The translations under genes were made by a program, and so were the position numbers. From contig NZ_CP130613.1 of assembly GCF_030623445.1 (NCBI RefSeq), forward strand, positions 2,728,001 to 2,792,000: a stretch of 64,000 nt of DNA, written 5' to 3'. A model generated the notes under the pieces. That model saw only the letters and a program-made list of their open reading frames with translations, did no database searches and was not told the origin of the DNA. Source of the DNA: Pseudogemmatithrix spongiicola. Its GTDB lineage: Bacteria; Gemmatimonadota; Gemmatimonadetes; Gemmatimonadales; Gemmatimonadaceae. Positions within the stretch are counted from its first letter, which is position 1. Every line of letters begins with the position of its first letter. Below, in pieces: positions 1-6,827 of this stretch.

Positions 1-10
1 ATTTGCCGGG

Positions 11-937
11 ATGCACCTGACGTTCCTCGGCACCTCCGCCTCCCGCCCCACGGTCGAACGCGGCCTCTCGTCCATCGCGCTCGCACGCGACGGCGAGACG
101 CTCATGTTCGACTGCGGCGAAGGCACGCAGCGGCAGATGATGCGCTACGGCGTCGGGTTCACGCTCGAGGACATCTTCTTCACGCACTTCCACACCGATC
201 ACTTTCTCGGGGCGCTGGGATTGCTGAAGACGCTGGCGCTGCAGCTGCGCGAGCAGCCCCTGCGCATCTGGGGGCCGAAGGGCGCACAGGCGCTGTTCAA
301 GCGCGCCGAAGGCTTGGGCAACGAGAAGCTCACGTTTCCGCTGACCGTGACCGATCTCGAGCACGGCGCGGTAGTGCGCCGCAAGGACTACGAGATCCGC
401 GCCTTCGACGTGGAGCACCGCAAGGGCGCGGCGCTGGGCTTCGCGCTCGTCGAAGACATCCGCCGCGGGCGCTTCGACCCCGACCATGCCCGCGCGTTGG
501 GCATCCCCGAAGGTCCGCTCTGGGGCCGCATCCACAAGGGCGAGACCATCACGCTCGACGACGGCCGCCGCATCGCGCCCAGCGAGCTCGTGGGGCCGGA
601 GCGCCCGGGGCGCCGCGTCGTCATCACCGGCGACACGCGGCCCTGCGCGGCGACCATCGAGCACGCGGTGGGCGCGGACCTCTTGGTGCACGAGGCCACC
701 TTCGGCGACGAAGAGGCCGCGCGGGCCATGGAAACGATGCACTCGACGGCGCGCGAGGCGGCGACGGTCGCCAAAATGGCCGGCGTGAAGCGCCTGGCGC
801 TCACGCACTTCTCGGCGCGCTATTCGCGCGACCCGAGCGACCTGGGCCGCGAGGCGCGCGAGGTGTTCACGGGTGAGGTCATCCTCGCCAAGGACGGCAT
901 GGAACTCGAGGTTCCGTTTCCGGATCAAGCGCCCTGA
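11..937 (+). CDS. rnz: Ribonuclease Z (tRNA 3'-processing endonuclease)
   Basis: Metallo-beta-lactamase-fold endonuclease that removes the 3' trailer of tRNA precursors in the cytoplasm. The 308-residue length is typical of short-form RNase Z. The zinc-binding signature HFHTDH lies at residues 59-64. Further expected metal or catalytic residues are H136, D208 in TGDTRP, H227 in HEATF, H244 in HSTAREA and H266 in THFSARY. The N-terminal GTSASRPT motif is also typical. The ATG at position 11 follows a short purine run (CCGGG). The gene stands alone: the next gene, in the same direction, starts about 100 bp later and has its own ribosome site. Identity is close to certain from the motif set. Confidence 0.96.
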   Translation: MHLTFLGTSASRPTVERGLSSIALARDGETLMFDCGEGTQRQMMRYGVGFTLEDIFFTHFHTDHFLGALGLLKTLALQLREQPLRIWGPKGAQALFKRAEGLGNEKLTFPLTVTDLEHGAVVRRKDYEIRAFDVEHRKGAALGFALVEDIRRGRFDPDHARALGIPEGPLWGRIHKGETITLDDGRRIAPSELVGPERPGRRVVITGDTRPCAATIEHAVGADLLVHEATFGDEEAARAMETMHSTAREAATVAKMAGVKRLALTHFSARYSRDPSDLGREAREVFTGEVILAKDGMELEVPFPDQAP

Positions 938-1037
938 TGTGACGCGAGCGCCGGGTCGCGCCGTCATATAACGGTATTGCGCCCTCGTGTACCCGACGAC
1001 AGCATACCATGGTCCGTCCCCACGACCGGAGATTCCC

Positions 1038-2570
1038 GTGACGCGCTCGACTCGGATGCTCGCCGCTCTCGCGGCGCTGATGACCGCTGGCACATCGCTG
1101 GACGCCCAAGCGTCCGGGACAGTGGACCTCGCCGGTCTCTTCCGGTACTCGCAGCTCGACGAACGCGCTGCGGCGGAACCGGGAGTCGGGTTCGGCGGAC
1201 GGCTCGGCATCTTCATGTTCCCGAACGTGGCGCTCGAAGTCACCCACGCGCTCACGACCACTGCGGACACGCCGGAGGCGCGGCAGTCGCCGCTGCACCT
1301 GCATCTCGCGCGGCACTTCCGCTTCAATGACGGCGTCGCCTTCATCCTCGGTGCCGGCTGGGTGCGCGATCGCACCAACGGCATCCAGCCCAACGGCTCG
1401 CTCGAGGCCGACGGCGTGTCCGCGATCGCCGGCCTGCAGATGAACTTCACGCGGCGCCTCGCGCTGCGCGTGGACGCCGTGTACGACCACTTGCCGGTCG
1501 CGCGCTACGATGCCGCCGGCCCCGAGGCCGCAAATCTCCACCTGCAGGCCGGCCTCTCGCTGCGCTTCCCGCCGCCGGACCGGGACCGCGACGGCGTGCT
1601 CGATCGTGTCGACCTCTGTGCAGACACCCCGGTTGGCGCGACGGTCAACGCACAGGGCTGCCAGCCCGACGCCGATGGCGACCGCGTGCCCGATGTCGCG
1701 GATCGCTGCGCCAACACGCCGGCCGGCACGCCGGTCGACGCCAGCGGCTGCCCGCTCGACAGCGACGGCGACGGCGTCCTCGACACCGCCGACCGCTGCG
1801 CGAACTCGCCGGCGGGACAGCCGGTCGATGCGAGCGGCTGCCCGCGCGATTCGGACGGCGACACCGTCATCGACATCGCCGACCGCTGCCCGAACACGCC
1901 CGCCGGCACGCCCGTCGACGCCAACGGCTGCCCGCGCGACGCCGACGGGGACAACGTACCGGACAACCTCGATCGCTGCCCCAACACGCCCGCCGGTACG
2001 CCGGTGAACGCCAACGGGTGCCCCGCCGACGAAGACGGCGATGGCGTGCTCGACAACGCCGACCGCTGCTCCGCGACACCCGCGGGTGTCCGCGTGGACG
2101 CCAACGGCTGTCCGGTCCCGATCGACGCGGACGGCGACGGCGTCCGGGACATCGATGACCGCTGCCCGAACACGCCGCCCGGCACGCGCGTCGATGCCCG
2201 CGGCTGCCAGATCGTCTTCGAGGAAGGCCAACGCAACATCGTCCTCGAAGGCGTGAACTTCGAGACGGGGCGCGCCGTGCTGACGGCGGAGTCGCAGGCG
2301 ATCCTCGATCGCGTGGCCGAATCGCTCGTCGCCGCACCCGAGGTGAACCTCGAGGTCCAAGGGCACACCGACAACACCGGCTCGGTGGCCAACAACACGC
2401 GCATCTCGCAGGCCCGCGCCGATGCGGTGCGGCAGTACCTCATCAGCAAGGGCGTGGCGGCGAACCGCCTGACGGCGCGTGGCTACGGCCCGACGCAACC
2501 GGCGGCCTCGAACACCACGCCGCAGGGCCGCGCGCAGAACCGGCGCGTGGAGCTACGCCGGACGAACTGA
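1038..2570 (+). CDS. OmpA-family outer-membrane protein with seven TSP3 repeats
   Basis: Predicted outer-membrane protein of 510 residues that tethers the membrane to peptidoglycan. Residues 1-25 form a signal peptide ending near DAQA. Residues about 26-178 form an OmpA-like beta-barrel. Residues 181-391 hold seven calcium-binding thrombospondin type-3 repeats with the pattern DxDGDxVxDxxDxC...GC. The C-terminal 110 residues are an OmpA peptidoglycan-binding domain, with VQGHTDNTGS, ISQARADAVRQYL and RRVEL. I chose the GTG at 1038 because GGAG sits six bases upstream and the signal peptide follows directly; an in-frame ATG lies at 1056. A longer reading from 987 would put non-signal sequence first. 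The repeats suggest a long, calcium-rigidified spacer between barrel and cell wall. Confidence 0.92.
   Translation: MTRSTRMLAALAALMTAGTSLDAQASGTVDLAGLFRYSQLDERAAAEPGVGFGGRLGIFMFPNVALEVTHALTTTADTPEARQSPLHLHLARHFRFNDGVAFILGAGWVRDRTNGIQPNGSLEADGVSAIAGLQMNFTRRLALRVDAVYDHLPVARYDAAGPEAANLHLQAGLSLRFPPPDRDRDGVLDRVDLCADTPVGATVNAQGCQPDADGDRVPDVADRCANTPAGTPVDASGCPLDSDGDGVLDTADRCANSPAGQPVDASGCPRDSDGDTVIDIADRCPNTPAGTPVDANGCPRDADGDNVPDNLDRCPNTPAGTPVNANGCPADEDGDGVLDNADRCSATPAGVRVDANGCPVPIDADGDGVRDIDDRCPNTPPGTRVDARGCQIVFEEGQRNIVLEGVNFETGRAVLTAESQAILDRVAESLVAAPEVNLEVQGHTDNTGSVANNTRISQARADAVRQYLISKGVAANRLTARGYGPTQPAASNTTPQGRAQNRRVELRRTN
1578..2210 (+). repeat. Seven tandem TSP3 coding repeats
   Basis: Seven units of about 90 bp, each coding about 30 residues of the form DxDGDGVxDxxDRCxNTPAGTPVDAxGCP. 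Two cysteines per unit and the acidic DxDxDG loop are kept in nearly all copies. The first unit is the most divergent. The repeats are part of the OmpA-family gene. Confidence 0.9.
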
Positions 2571-2571
2571 C

Positions 2572-2970
2572 TTACAGCGGCTGACGGCCGGCGAAGCCCG
2601 CGTCGCGCGCATGCCAGTGCGCGACGCGGGCTTCGCCGCGCATCCAGCACCAGTACACCGGTTCGCCGTCGCGCTCACCGGGAAAGTCGATGAGCCCCTG
2701 CTCCATGCTCTTGCACTCGACGCCCAGCGCCTCGAGCTCAGCGAGGCAGGCCTGCACGTCCGCGGCTGCGCGCTGCACCTCGAGCTGGAGCCGCTCCGCC
2801 TCGGGATCCTGCGCGGTCGGCGTGCTGCGCAGCGACGCCAGCTCGTAGCGCTCCACCAGCTCCTGCCAGCGGCGGTAGCCCAGCACCAGGTCGTCCGTGA
2901 TACGCCGCAGGAGCGGCAACGCCTTGTTGGCGCGTTCGGGGGTCCAGAGGGCGTGGGCGGTGGCGTTCAT
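2572..2970 (-). CDS. DUF2203 family protein
   Basis: Small cytoplasmic protein of 132 residues. It begins with the family-typical stretch LWTPERANKALPLLRRI and has a helical middle (about 15-95) rich in Glu, Arg and Leu. It ends with the family features FPGERDGEPVYWCW and W..GE..V.HWH. The family is widespread but its function is unknown. The start at 2970 fixes the family-typical N-terminus; no good Shine-Dalgarno is visible. Its stop is one base from the convergent OmpA-family stop. The upstream lipoprotein frame runs into this gene with no stop for 233 bp (see that entry). The gene's 3' end encodes a 20-bp perfect inverted repeat. Confidence 0.85.
   Translation of the reverse strand: MNATAHALWTPERANKALPLLRRITDDLVLGYRRWQELVERYELASLRSTPTAQDPEAERLQLEVQRAAADVQACLAELEALGVECKSMEQGLIDFPGERDGEPVYWCWMRGEARVAHWHARDAGFAGRQPL
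2589..2638 (+). terminator. Strong hairpin 19 nt after the OmpA-family stop
   Basis: Perfect 20-bp stem (2589-2608 with 2619-2638) and a 10-nt loop, placed just downstream of the plus-strand stop at 2570. It lies inside the last codons of the convergent DUF2203 gene. No T-tract follows. Terminator function is inferred from position and stability. Confidence 0.6.
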
Positions 2971-4123
2971 GGCTGCGGAAGTTACGCGTGGAAGGGACGG
3001 ACGCGACGCGAGTCTCGTCGCCGTACAGGGCGGCCTCGTCGAAGGCGCGCACGAGCGCCTCGCGCGTACCGGGAACGACCAAGGAATCCTCGAGCCACAT
3101 GAGCCGTTGCACGGGCGCGGGCACGAAGCCCAGGGGCCACTCCTGCCCGCCGGCGTCACGCAGCGCGAAGGCCACCCGCGGCACCTGCCCGGGGGCCGGG
3201 CGCGCGACCACCGTGTAGTCGCCGCGGGGCCAGCGCCGCTCGCCGTCGCCCTCAACCTCGGGATACGCGTCGGCCAGCGTCGGCCACCACGCGGGTTCAT
3301 CGATGGCGATCGGTCCCAGTTGCGTCGCCTCGGCCGCGTGCAGCGCCCCACGCTGCACCAACGTGAACTGCACCAGCGGCCGCCGGTCCTGCGCCTGCAA
3401 CCCGAAGCTTCGTGCGTCGAAGGCAAGACGCTCGTACTCCGCGCGCAGCGACTCGCCGTCGGACGCGCCCGCCGCGGCGGCGAGCGTGGAGTCGCGCAGC
3501 TCCCGCCATTGGCGTTGGCCTTCCGCGGCCAGTCGGCGCGCCTCCTGACGACCGAACAGCGCCTCGAGCGTGCTCGGCACCCCCGTGCGCAGGTCGAGCA
3601 CGCCGCGCCGCAGTCCGAACGACGATGGCCGCCCGATCACGTCCACATCCGTGCGGTACTCGTAGGAGGCCCATGGACCCATGATGTCGAGCACGACGAT
3701 CTCCGCGCTCGCGACGATGCGTGGATCTTCGCTGCCGGCTTCTTCTTCACCGAGCGGGAGCTCCTCGGGATTCGCCGCGGCGTAGCCCCGCGCGAGGGCG
3801 CGCATCAGCGTGTCGGCGAAGAGCTGCACCGAGTCGCCGTTCACGAGGTCGCGCTTGTAGAGGCGTTGCCCGACGTAGATCGCGTCGTAGAACGAGAGAT
3901 CCTCGTCCGTGACGTAGAGCTCGGAGAGGCGCCCCCCGACCATCGCGAGCAGCATGGGCGCGCCGCGCACGCGAATGCCATCGGCCTCGGAGCGGATCCA
4001 GAACACGGAGTCGCCGGCGGCCACGAGAAACTCGGCCGGCGGGGCCGGCGGCGGCGGGTCGACCCGCTCACAGGCCAGCGCGCCGAGGCAGGCGATCGTC
4101 AGCAGCAGGGCGCGGGACGGCAT
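2738..4123 (-). CDS. Putative lipoprotein, function unknown; 3' end overlaps DUF2203
   Basis: I do not recognise the family. The N-terminus is a lipoprotein-like signal (hydrophobic residues 6-17, then cysteine 18 in ALAC), followed by a proline-rich linker and a mixed alpha/beta region of about 360 residues. That region has conserved-looking stretches such as SFYDAIYVGQRLYKRD, LDIMGPWASYEYRTD and FGLRRGVLDLRTG. The frame stays open to 2738, so 461 residues could be encoded. From about residue 385 the protein becomes Arg/Pro/Ala-rich and reads like an out-of-frame version of DUF2203. In a third frame a TAA sits just before the DUF2203 start. The natural end is therefore probably near 2975-2985, through either a base-call indel or fortuitous read-through. 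The start is an ATG at 4123. Confidence 0.6.
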   Translation of the reverse strand: MPSRALLLTIACLGALACERVDPPPPAPPAEFLVAAGDSVFWIRSEADGIRVRGAPMLLAMVGGRLSELYVTDEDLSFYDAIYVGQRLYKRDLVNGDSVQLFADTLMRALARGYAAANPEELPLGEEEAGSEDPRIVASAEIVVLDIMGPWASYEYRTDVDVIGRPSSFGLRRGVLDLRTGVPSTLEALFGRQEARRLAAEGQRQWRELRDSTLAAAAGASDGESLRAEYERLAFDARSFGLQAQDRRPLVQFTLVQRGALHAAEATQLGPIAIDEPAWWPTLADAYPEVEGDGERRWPRGDYTVVARPAPGQVPRVAFALRDAGGQEWPLGFVPAPVQRLMWLEDSLVVPGTREALVRAFDEAALYGDETRVASVPSTRNFRSHERHRPRPLDPRTRQQGVAAPAAYHGRPGAGLPPLAGAGGALRAGVAAQHADRAGSRGGAAPARGAARSRGRAGLPR

Positions 4124-4146
4124 GCCCGCAATATAGCCCGTCCGCT

Positions 4147-5355
4147 CTAGCGCTTCGCGACCTCGGATACGGCAGCGAGCAGCCGCTCGATCTCCTCCAT
4201 CGTCGTGTAGCAGGCGGCGCCGACGCGCACGAGGCCGTCGTCGCCGTGCCCGAGGAGGCGCACGAGCGTCGTGGCATAGAAGTCGCCGCTGCTGACGAAG
4301 ACCGCGTGCTTGACGAGAGCCTTCGCCACGTCGTCGCTCTTCACGCCGTCGACCGTAAAGCTCACCGTCGGCGTGCGCGGACGATCCGGACCCGGCCCGT
4401 AGCGCGTGACACCGGGAATCGTGCCGAGGCCGTCCCAGAGGCGACGCACCAGCGTCATCCCGTCCTCGTGCAGGGTGTGGAAGGCGGAGGCCAGGCGGTC
4501 GCGGCGCGTCGCGCCTTCCCCGAGCGACGCGAGGAACTCCACGGCCGCGGCCGCGCCGACGATGCCCTCGTGGTTCTGCGTGCCCGTCTCCATGCGCTCC
4601 GGCACCTGCTCCGGCGCCGGCTCCAACTTCGGTACATCCAGACGCCCCAGCTGCGCTTCCTTACCGAAGATGATGCCGACGTGCGGGCCGTAGAACTTGT
4701 AGGCCGAGCAGCCGAGGAAGTCGCAATCGAAGGCCTTCACGTCGACGAGGTGATGCGGCGCGTAGTGCACGGCGTCCACGTAGACCAGCGCACCGACGTC
4801 GTGGGCGAGGCGCGCCGCGGCGGCGACGTCGGTCACCGTGCCGAGCGCGTTCGAGCCGGCACCGATCGCCAGCAGCTTGGTGCGCTGCGACAGCGTATCC
4901 TCGAGCGACGACCAATCGAGCTCACCGCGCGTCGTATCCACCTTCACCTTGCGGATCGTGAGCCCGCGCTCGCGCTCGAGCGCCCGCCACGGCGCGATGT
5001 TCGCGTGGTGGTCGAGTTCGGTGACGACGATCTCGTCGCCCGGGCCCCAGGTGCGGCCCAGCGCGCGCGCGAGGTGGAAGGTCCCCGTCGTCATGTTGTT
5101 GGCGAACGACACCTCGCGCGGCGACGCGTTGAGGAAGTCGGCGATCGTCTCGCGCGCCGCGAGCAGCTTGGCGTCGGTCTCGAGGCTGGTTGGGTACACC
5201 CAATGCGTGTTGGCATTGTGGTGCAGCAGGTACTGCGTCATCGCATCCACGACCATCCGCGGGACCTGCGTGCCGCCGGGACCATCGAAGTACGCGACCG
5301 GGCGGCCGTTATGCGTGCGCTGGAGCGCGGGGAAATGCGGACGGACGGAATTCAT
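4147..5355 (-). CDS. Cysteine desulfurase-like class V aminotransferase lacking the mobile-loop cysteine
   Basis: PLP-dependent fold-type I enzyme of 402 residues, closest to the cysteine desulfurase-like (SufS/CsdA-like) family. The PLP lysine is K220 in SAYKFYGPH. The cofactor aspartate/histidine region is D194AVHYAP, and TELDHHANIAPW (112-123) is the usual histidine motif. In true SufS enzymes a catalytic Cys lies in a loop near the C-terminal third; the matching place here reads VFVSSGDFYA (352-361) with no Cys. C382 is the only late cysteine and sits in a different motif. It may act on a different substrate or be a selenocysteine-lyase or aminotransferase-like enzyme. The stop is 23 bp from the lipoprotein start in the same direction, so the two may be cotranscribed. 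Confidence 0.85.
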   Translation of the reverse strand: MNSVRPHFPALQRTHNGRPVAYFDGPGGTQVPRMVVDAMTQYLLHHNANTHWVYPTSLETDAKLLAARETIADFLNASPREVSFANNMTTGTFHLARALGRTWGPGDEIVVTELDHHANIAPWRALERERGLTIRKVKVDTTRGELDWSSLEDTLSQRTKLLAIGAGSNALGTVTDVAAAARLAHDVGALVYVDAVHYAPHHLVDVKAFDCDFLGCSAYKFYGPHVGIIFGKEAQLGRLDVPKLEPAPEQVPERMETGTQNHEGIVGAAAAVEFLASLGEGATRRDRLASAFHTLHEDGMTLVRRLWDGLGTIPGVTRYGPGPDRPRTPTVSFTVDGVKSDDVAKALVKHAVFVSSGDFYATTLVRLLGHGDDGLVRVGAACYTTMEEIERLLAAVSEVAKR

Positions 5356-5448
5356 CGGGGGGAAGATTCCGGGACGACGAGGGGGATTTTGCTCTCTTAG
5401 ACCGAAGATAGTACGCAGGGCCTCGTCGGACCCGTTAGTCCAAACTCT

Positions 5449-5468
5449 GTCGAGGTCTTCACCTCGAC
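5449..5468 (-). terminator. Hairpin just after the dehydrogenase stop
   Basis: Perfect 8-bp stem (GTCGAGGT with ACCTCGAC) and a 4-nt loop, beginning 6 nt after the minus-strand stop at 5474. A short AGAGTTTGG tail follows on that strand. A likely terminator for the dehydrogenase, or an attenuator before the downstream PLP enzyme. Confidence 0.5.
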
Positions 5469-5473
5469 GTGTG

Positions 5474-6346
5474 TCAGGATTCCCCTCGCAGCCACTTCAC
5501 GATCTCCACGTGATCGGCCTCTTCGCCCATCGCCGCATGCGCGTCGCGGTAGCGCTGGCTCGCGAGCTCAAGCATGGGTGCCGTCACCCCCGCGTCGCGC
5601 GCGACTTGCAGCGCGATGCCCACGTCCTTGTCGAGCAGCGCGAGGCGGAAGGTGCGCGGATACGCCTTCGTCAGCACGCGCTCCGGGAAGAGATTCATCG
5701 ACGCGTTGCTGCGGCCACTGGAGTTGTTGATGACGTCGAGCGCGAGCGCGGGATCCACGCCGGCGCGCTCCAGCGCCATGAGGCCTTCGGCCGTGCCGAT
5801 GATGTGCTGCGCGAGCAGCGCGTTGTTCACGGCCTTCACCGCATCGCCCGCACCGACAGGGCCGCAGTGCACGATGCGCTTGCCGAAGGCCTCGAGGGCG
5901 GGGCGCACGCGCTCGAGCGTCGCGGCGTCGCCGCCGATCATCACTGTCAGGGCCGCCGCCTCGGCGCCCACGACACCGCCGGAGACCGGTGCGTCGAGGA
6001 AACCGATGCCGCGCTCGGCCAGTCGCGCGGCAATGCGCTTCGACGTCGCCGGGTCCCCGGAGGTGCAGTCCACGAGCGTGCTGCCCGGCCTCAGTCCGGC
6101 CAGCAGCCCGTCCGGGCCGTCGAGCAACGACTCTACGTCGCGCGACACGGGGAAGCAGGTGATGACGACGTCCGCGTCGCGGGCCGCCGCGGCGGGCGTG
6201 GCCGCGTGCATGCCGCCGTACTGCGCGACGAAGGCGGCGGCCTTCGCGGCCGTGCGATTCCAGATGCGGGTGCCGGCGAACTTGGCGGCGAGGTGGCGCG
6301 CCATGGGCGTGCCGATGGCACCGAGGCCGAGGAAGGCGGTCTGCAT
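5474..6346 (-). CDS. NAD(P)-dependent beta-hydroxyacid dehydrogenase (3-hydroxyisobutyrate dehydrogenase family)
   Basis: Soluble oxidoreductase of 290 residues that oxidises a beta-hydroxyacid or reduces the matching semialdehyde, using NAD(P). The Rossmann motif GLGAIGTPMARHLA is at residues 7-20. The substrate-binding signature FLDAPVSGGVVGAEAA is at 117-132. The catalytic lysine is K171 in GAGDAVKAVNNALLA. The C-terminal KDVGIALQVARDAG motif is also conserved. Length and motif order match the HIBADH/GLYR/tartronate semialdehyde reductase group; the exact substrate cannot be told from sequence. It is divergent from the small HMA-like gene at 6370, with 23 bp between starts. Confidence 0.9.
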   Translation of the reverse strand: MQTAFLGLGAIGTPMARHLAAKFAGTRIWNRTAAKAAAFVAQYGGMHAATPAAAARDADVVITCFPVSRDVESLLDGPDGLLAGLRPGSTLVDCTSGDPATSKRIAARLAERGIGFLDAPVSGGVVGAEAAALTVMIGGDAATLERVRPALEAFGKRIVHCGPVGAGDAVKAVNNALLAQHIIGTAEGLMALERAGVDPALALDVINNSSGRSNASMNLFPERVLTKAYPRTFRLALLDKDVGIALQVARDAGVTAPMLELASQRYRDAHAAMGEEADHVEIVKWLRGES

Positions 6347-6369
6347 GGGGAAGAATGTAACTTCCCCTG

Positions 6370-6615
6370 ATGCGCCTCGAGCTCATGATCTCCGGCATGG
6401 TGGCCGTGCACGCCAAGCACGCGGTGTTCGCCGCGTTGGCCGGCGTGGAGGGCGTGACGCGTGCGGAGGTGGAGCTGGGGCGTGCGGAGCTGGAGTTGTC
6501 GCGCTCGGAGGCTGAGATCGACGCCGTTGTGGCGGAGCTCCGCGCGGCGATTGCGGCGCTGGGGTTCGCGGTGACGGACGTGCGGCGTCTGGCCCGTCAG
6601 CTGCCAACGCTCTAG
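6370..6615 (+). CDS. HMA-like small protein with both metal-binding cysteines replaced
   Basis: 81-residue protein resembling a heavy-metal-associated (CopZ/MerP-type) domain. Residues 3-70 follow the beta-alpha-beta-beta-alpha-beta pattern, with LELMISGM, a helix VFAALAGVEGVTRAEV, a strand and a second helix. The GMxCxxC metal loop reads GMVAVHA, so both cysteines are alanine; the histidine usual in GMTCxHC is kept. Copper or mercury binding by the classic site is therefore unlikely. It could be a relic, a protein-protein adaptor, or a domain with another ligand. The ATG lies 23 bp from the divergent dehydrogenase start. A strong hairpin follows 7 nt after the stop. Confidence 0.7.
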   Translation: MRLELMISGMVAVHAKHAVFAALAGVEGVTRAEVELGRAELELSRSEAEIDAVVAELRAAIAALGFAVTDVRRLARQLPTL

Positions 6616-6621
6616 GACGCG

Positions 6622-6671
6622 CCACGGGGCGCCGCGCGATGCCCTTCACAACATCGCGTGACGCCCCGTGG
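6622..6671. terminator. Long hairpin between convergent genes
   Basis: 20-bp inverted repeat (6622-6641 with 6652-6671; 18 Watson-Crick pairs, one G-T, one C-A mismatch) with a 10-nt loop, between the convergent HMA-like and DUF5916 genes. No T-tract follows on either side. A bidirectional terminator is the simplest reading. The remainder, 6672-6827, holds only shorter GC-rich inverted repeats (for example GGTGGG/CCCACC near 6716-6734) and no open gene. Confidence 0.6.
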
Positions 6672-6827
6672 ATGTACCCTGCGTAGTGAACCCCCTTCGA
6701 GTTGAGCGGGCAGGGGGTGGGCCGGTCCCCCACCAGCACCGACGCCACCCCGCTGCCGCTCGCACTCTCGGGTCCTGCACTTCTTCTGACACCGCCTACG
6801 GGCGGAGGGTTTACCGGGTTTCAGGGC

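Noticed and set aside
938-1037. TATAAC/GGTATT stretch before the OmpA-family gene as a promoter
   Set aside because: No convincing -35 partner at usable spacing, so it is not listed as a feature.
1578-2210. Direct repeats that could be taken for a CRISPR or minisatellite
   Set aside because: The 90-bp periodicity keeps the reading frame and encodes calcium-binding TSP3 repeats; there are no constant repeats with variable spacers.
879-2498. 539-codon minus-strand frame opposite the OmpA/TSP3 gene
   Set aside because: Its apparent repeats are the antisense of the TSP3 units; no plausible protein.
4123-4147. RNA gene or regulator in the short gap between lipoprotein and PLP enzyme
   Set aside because: The gap is only 23 bp; nothing is there beyond a possible ribosome site.
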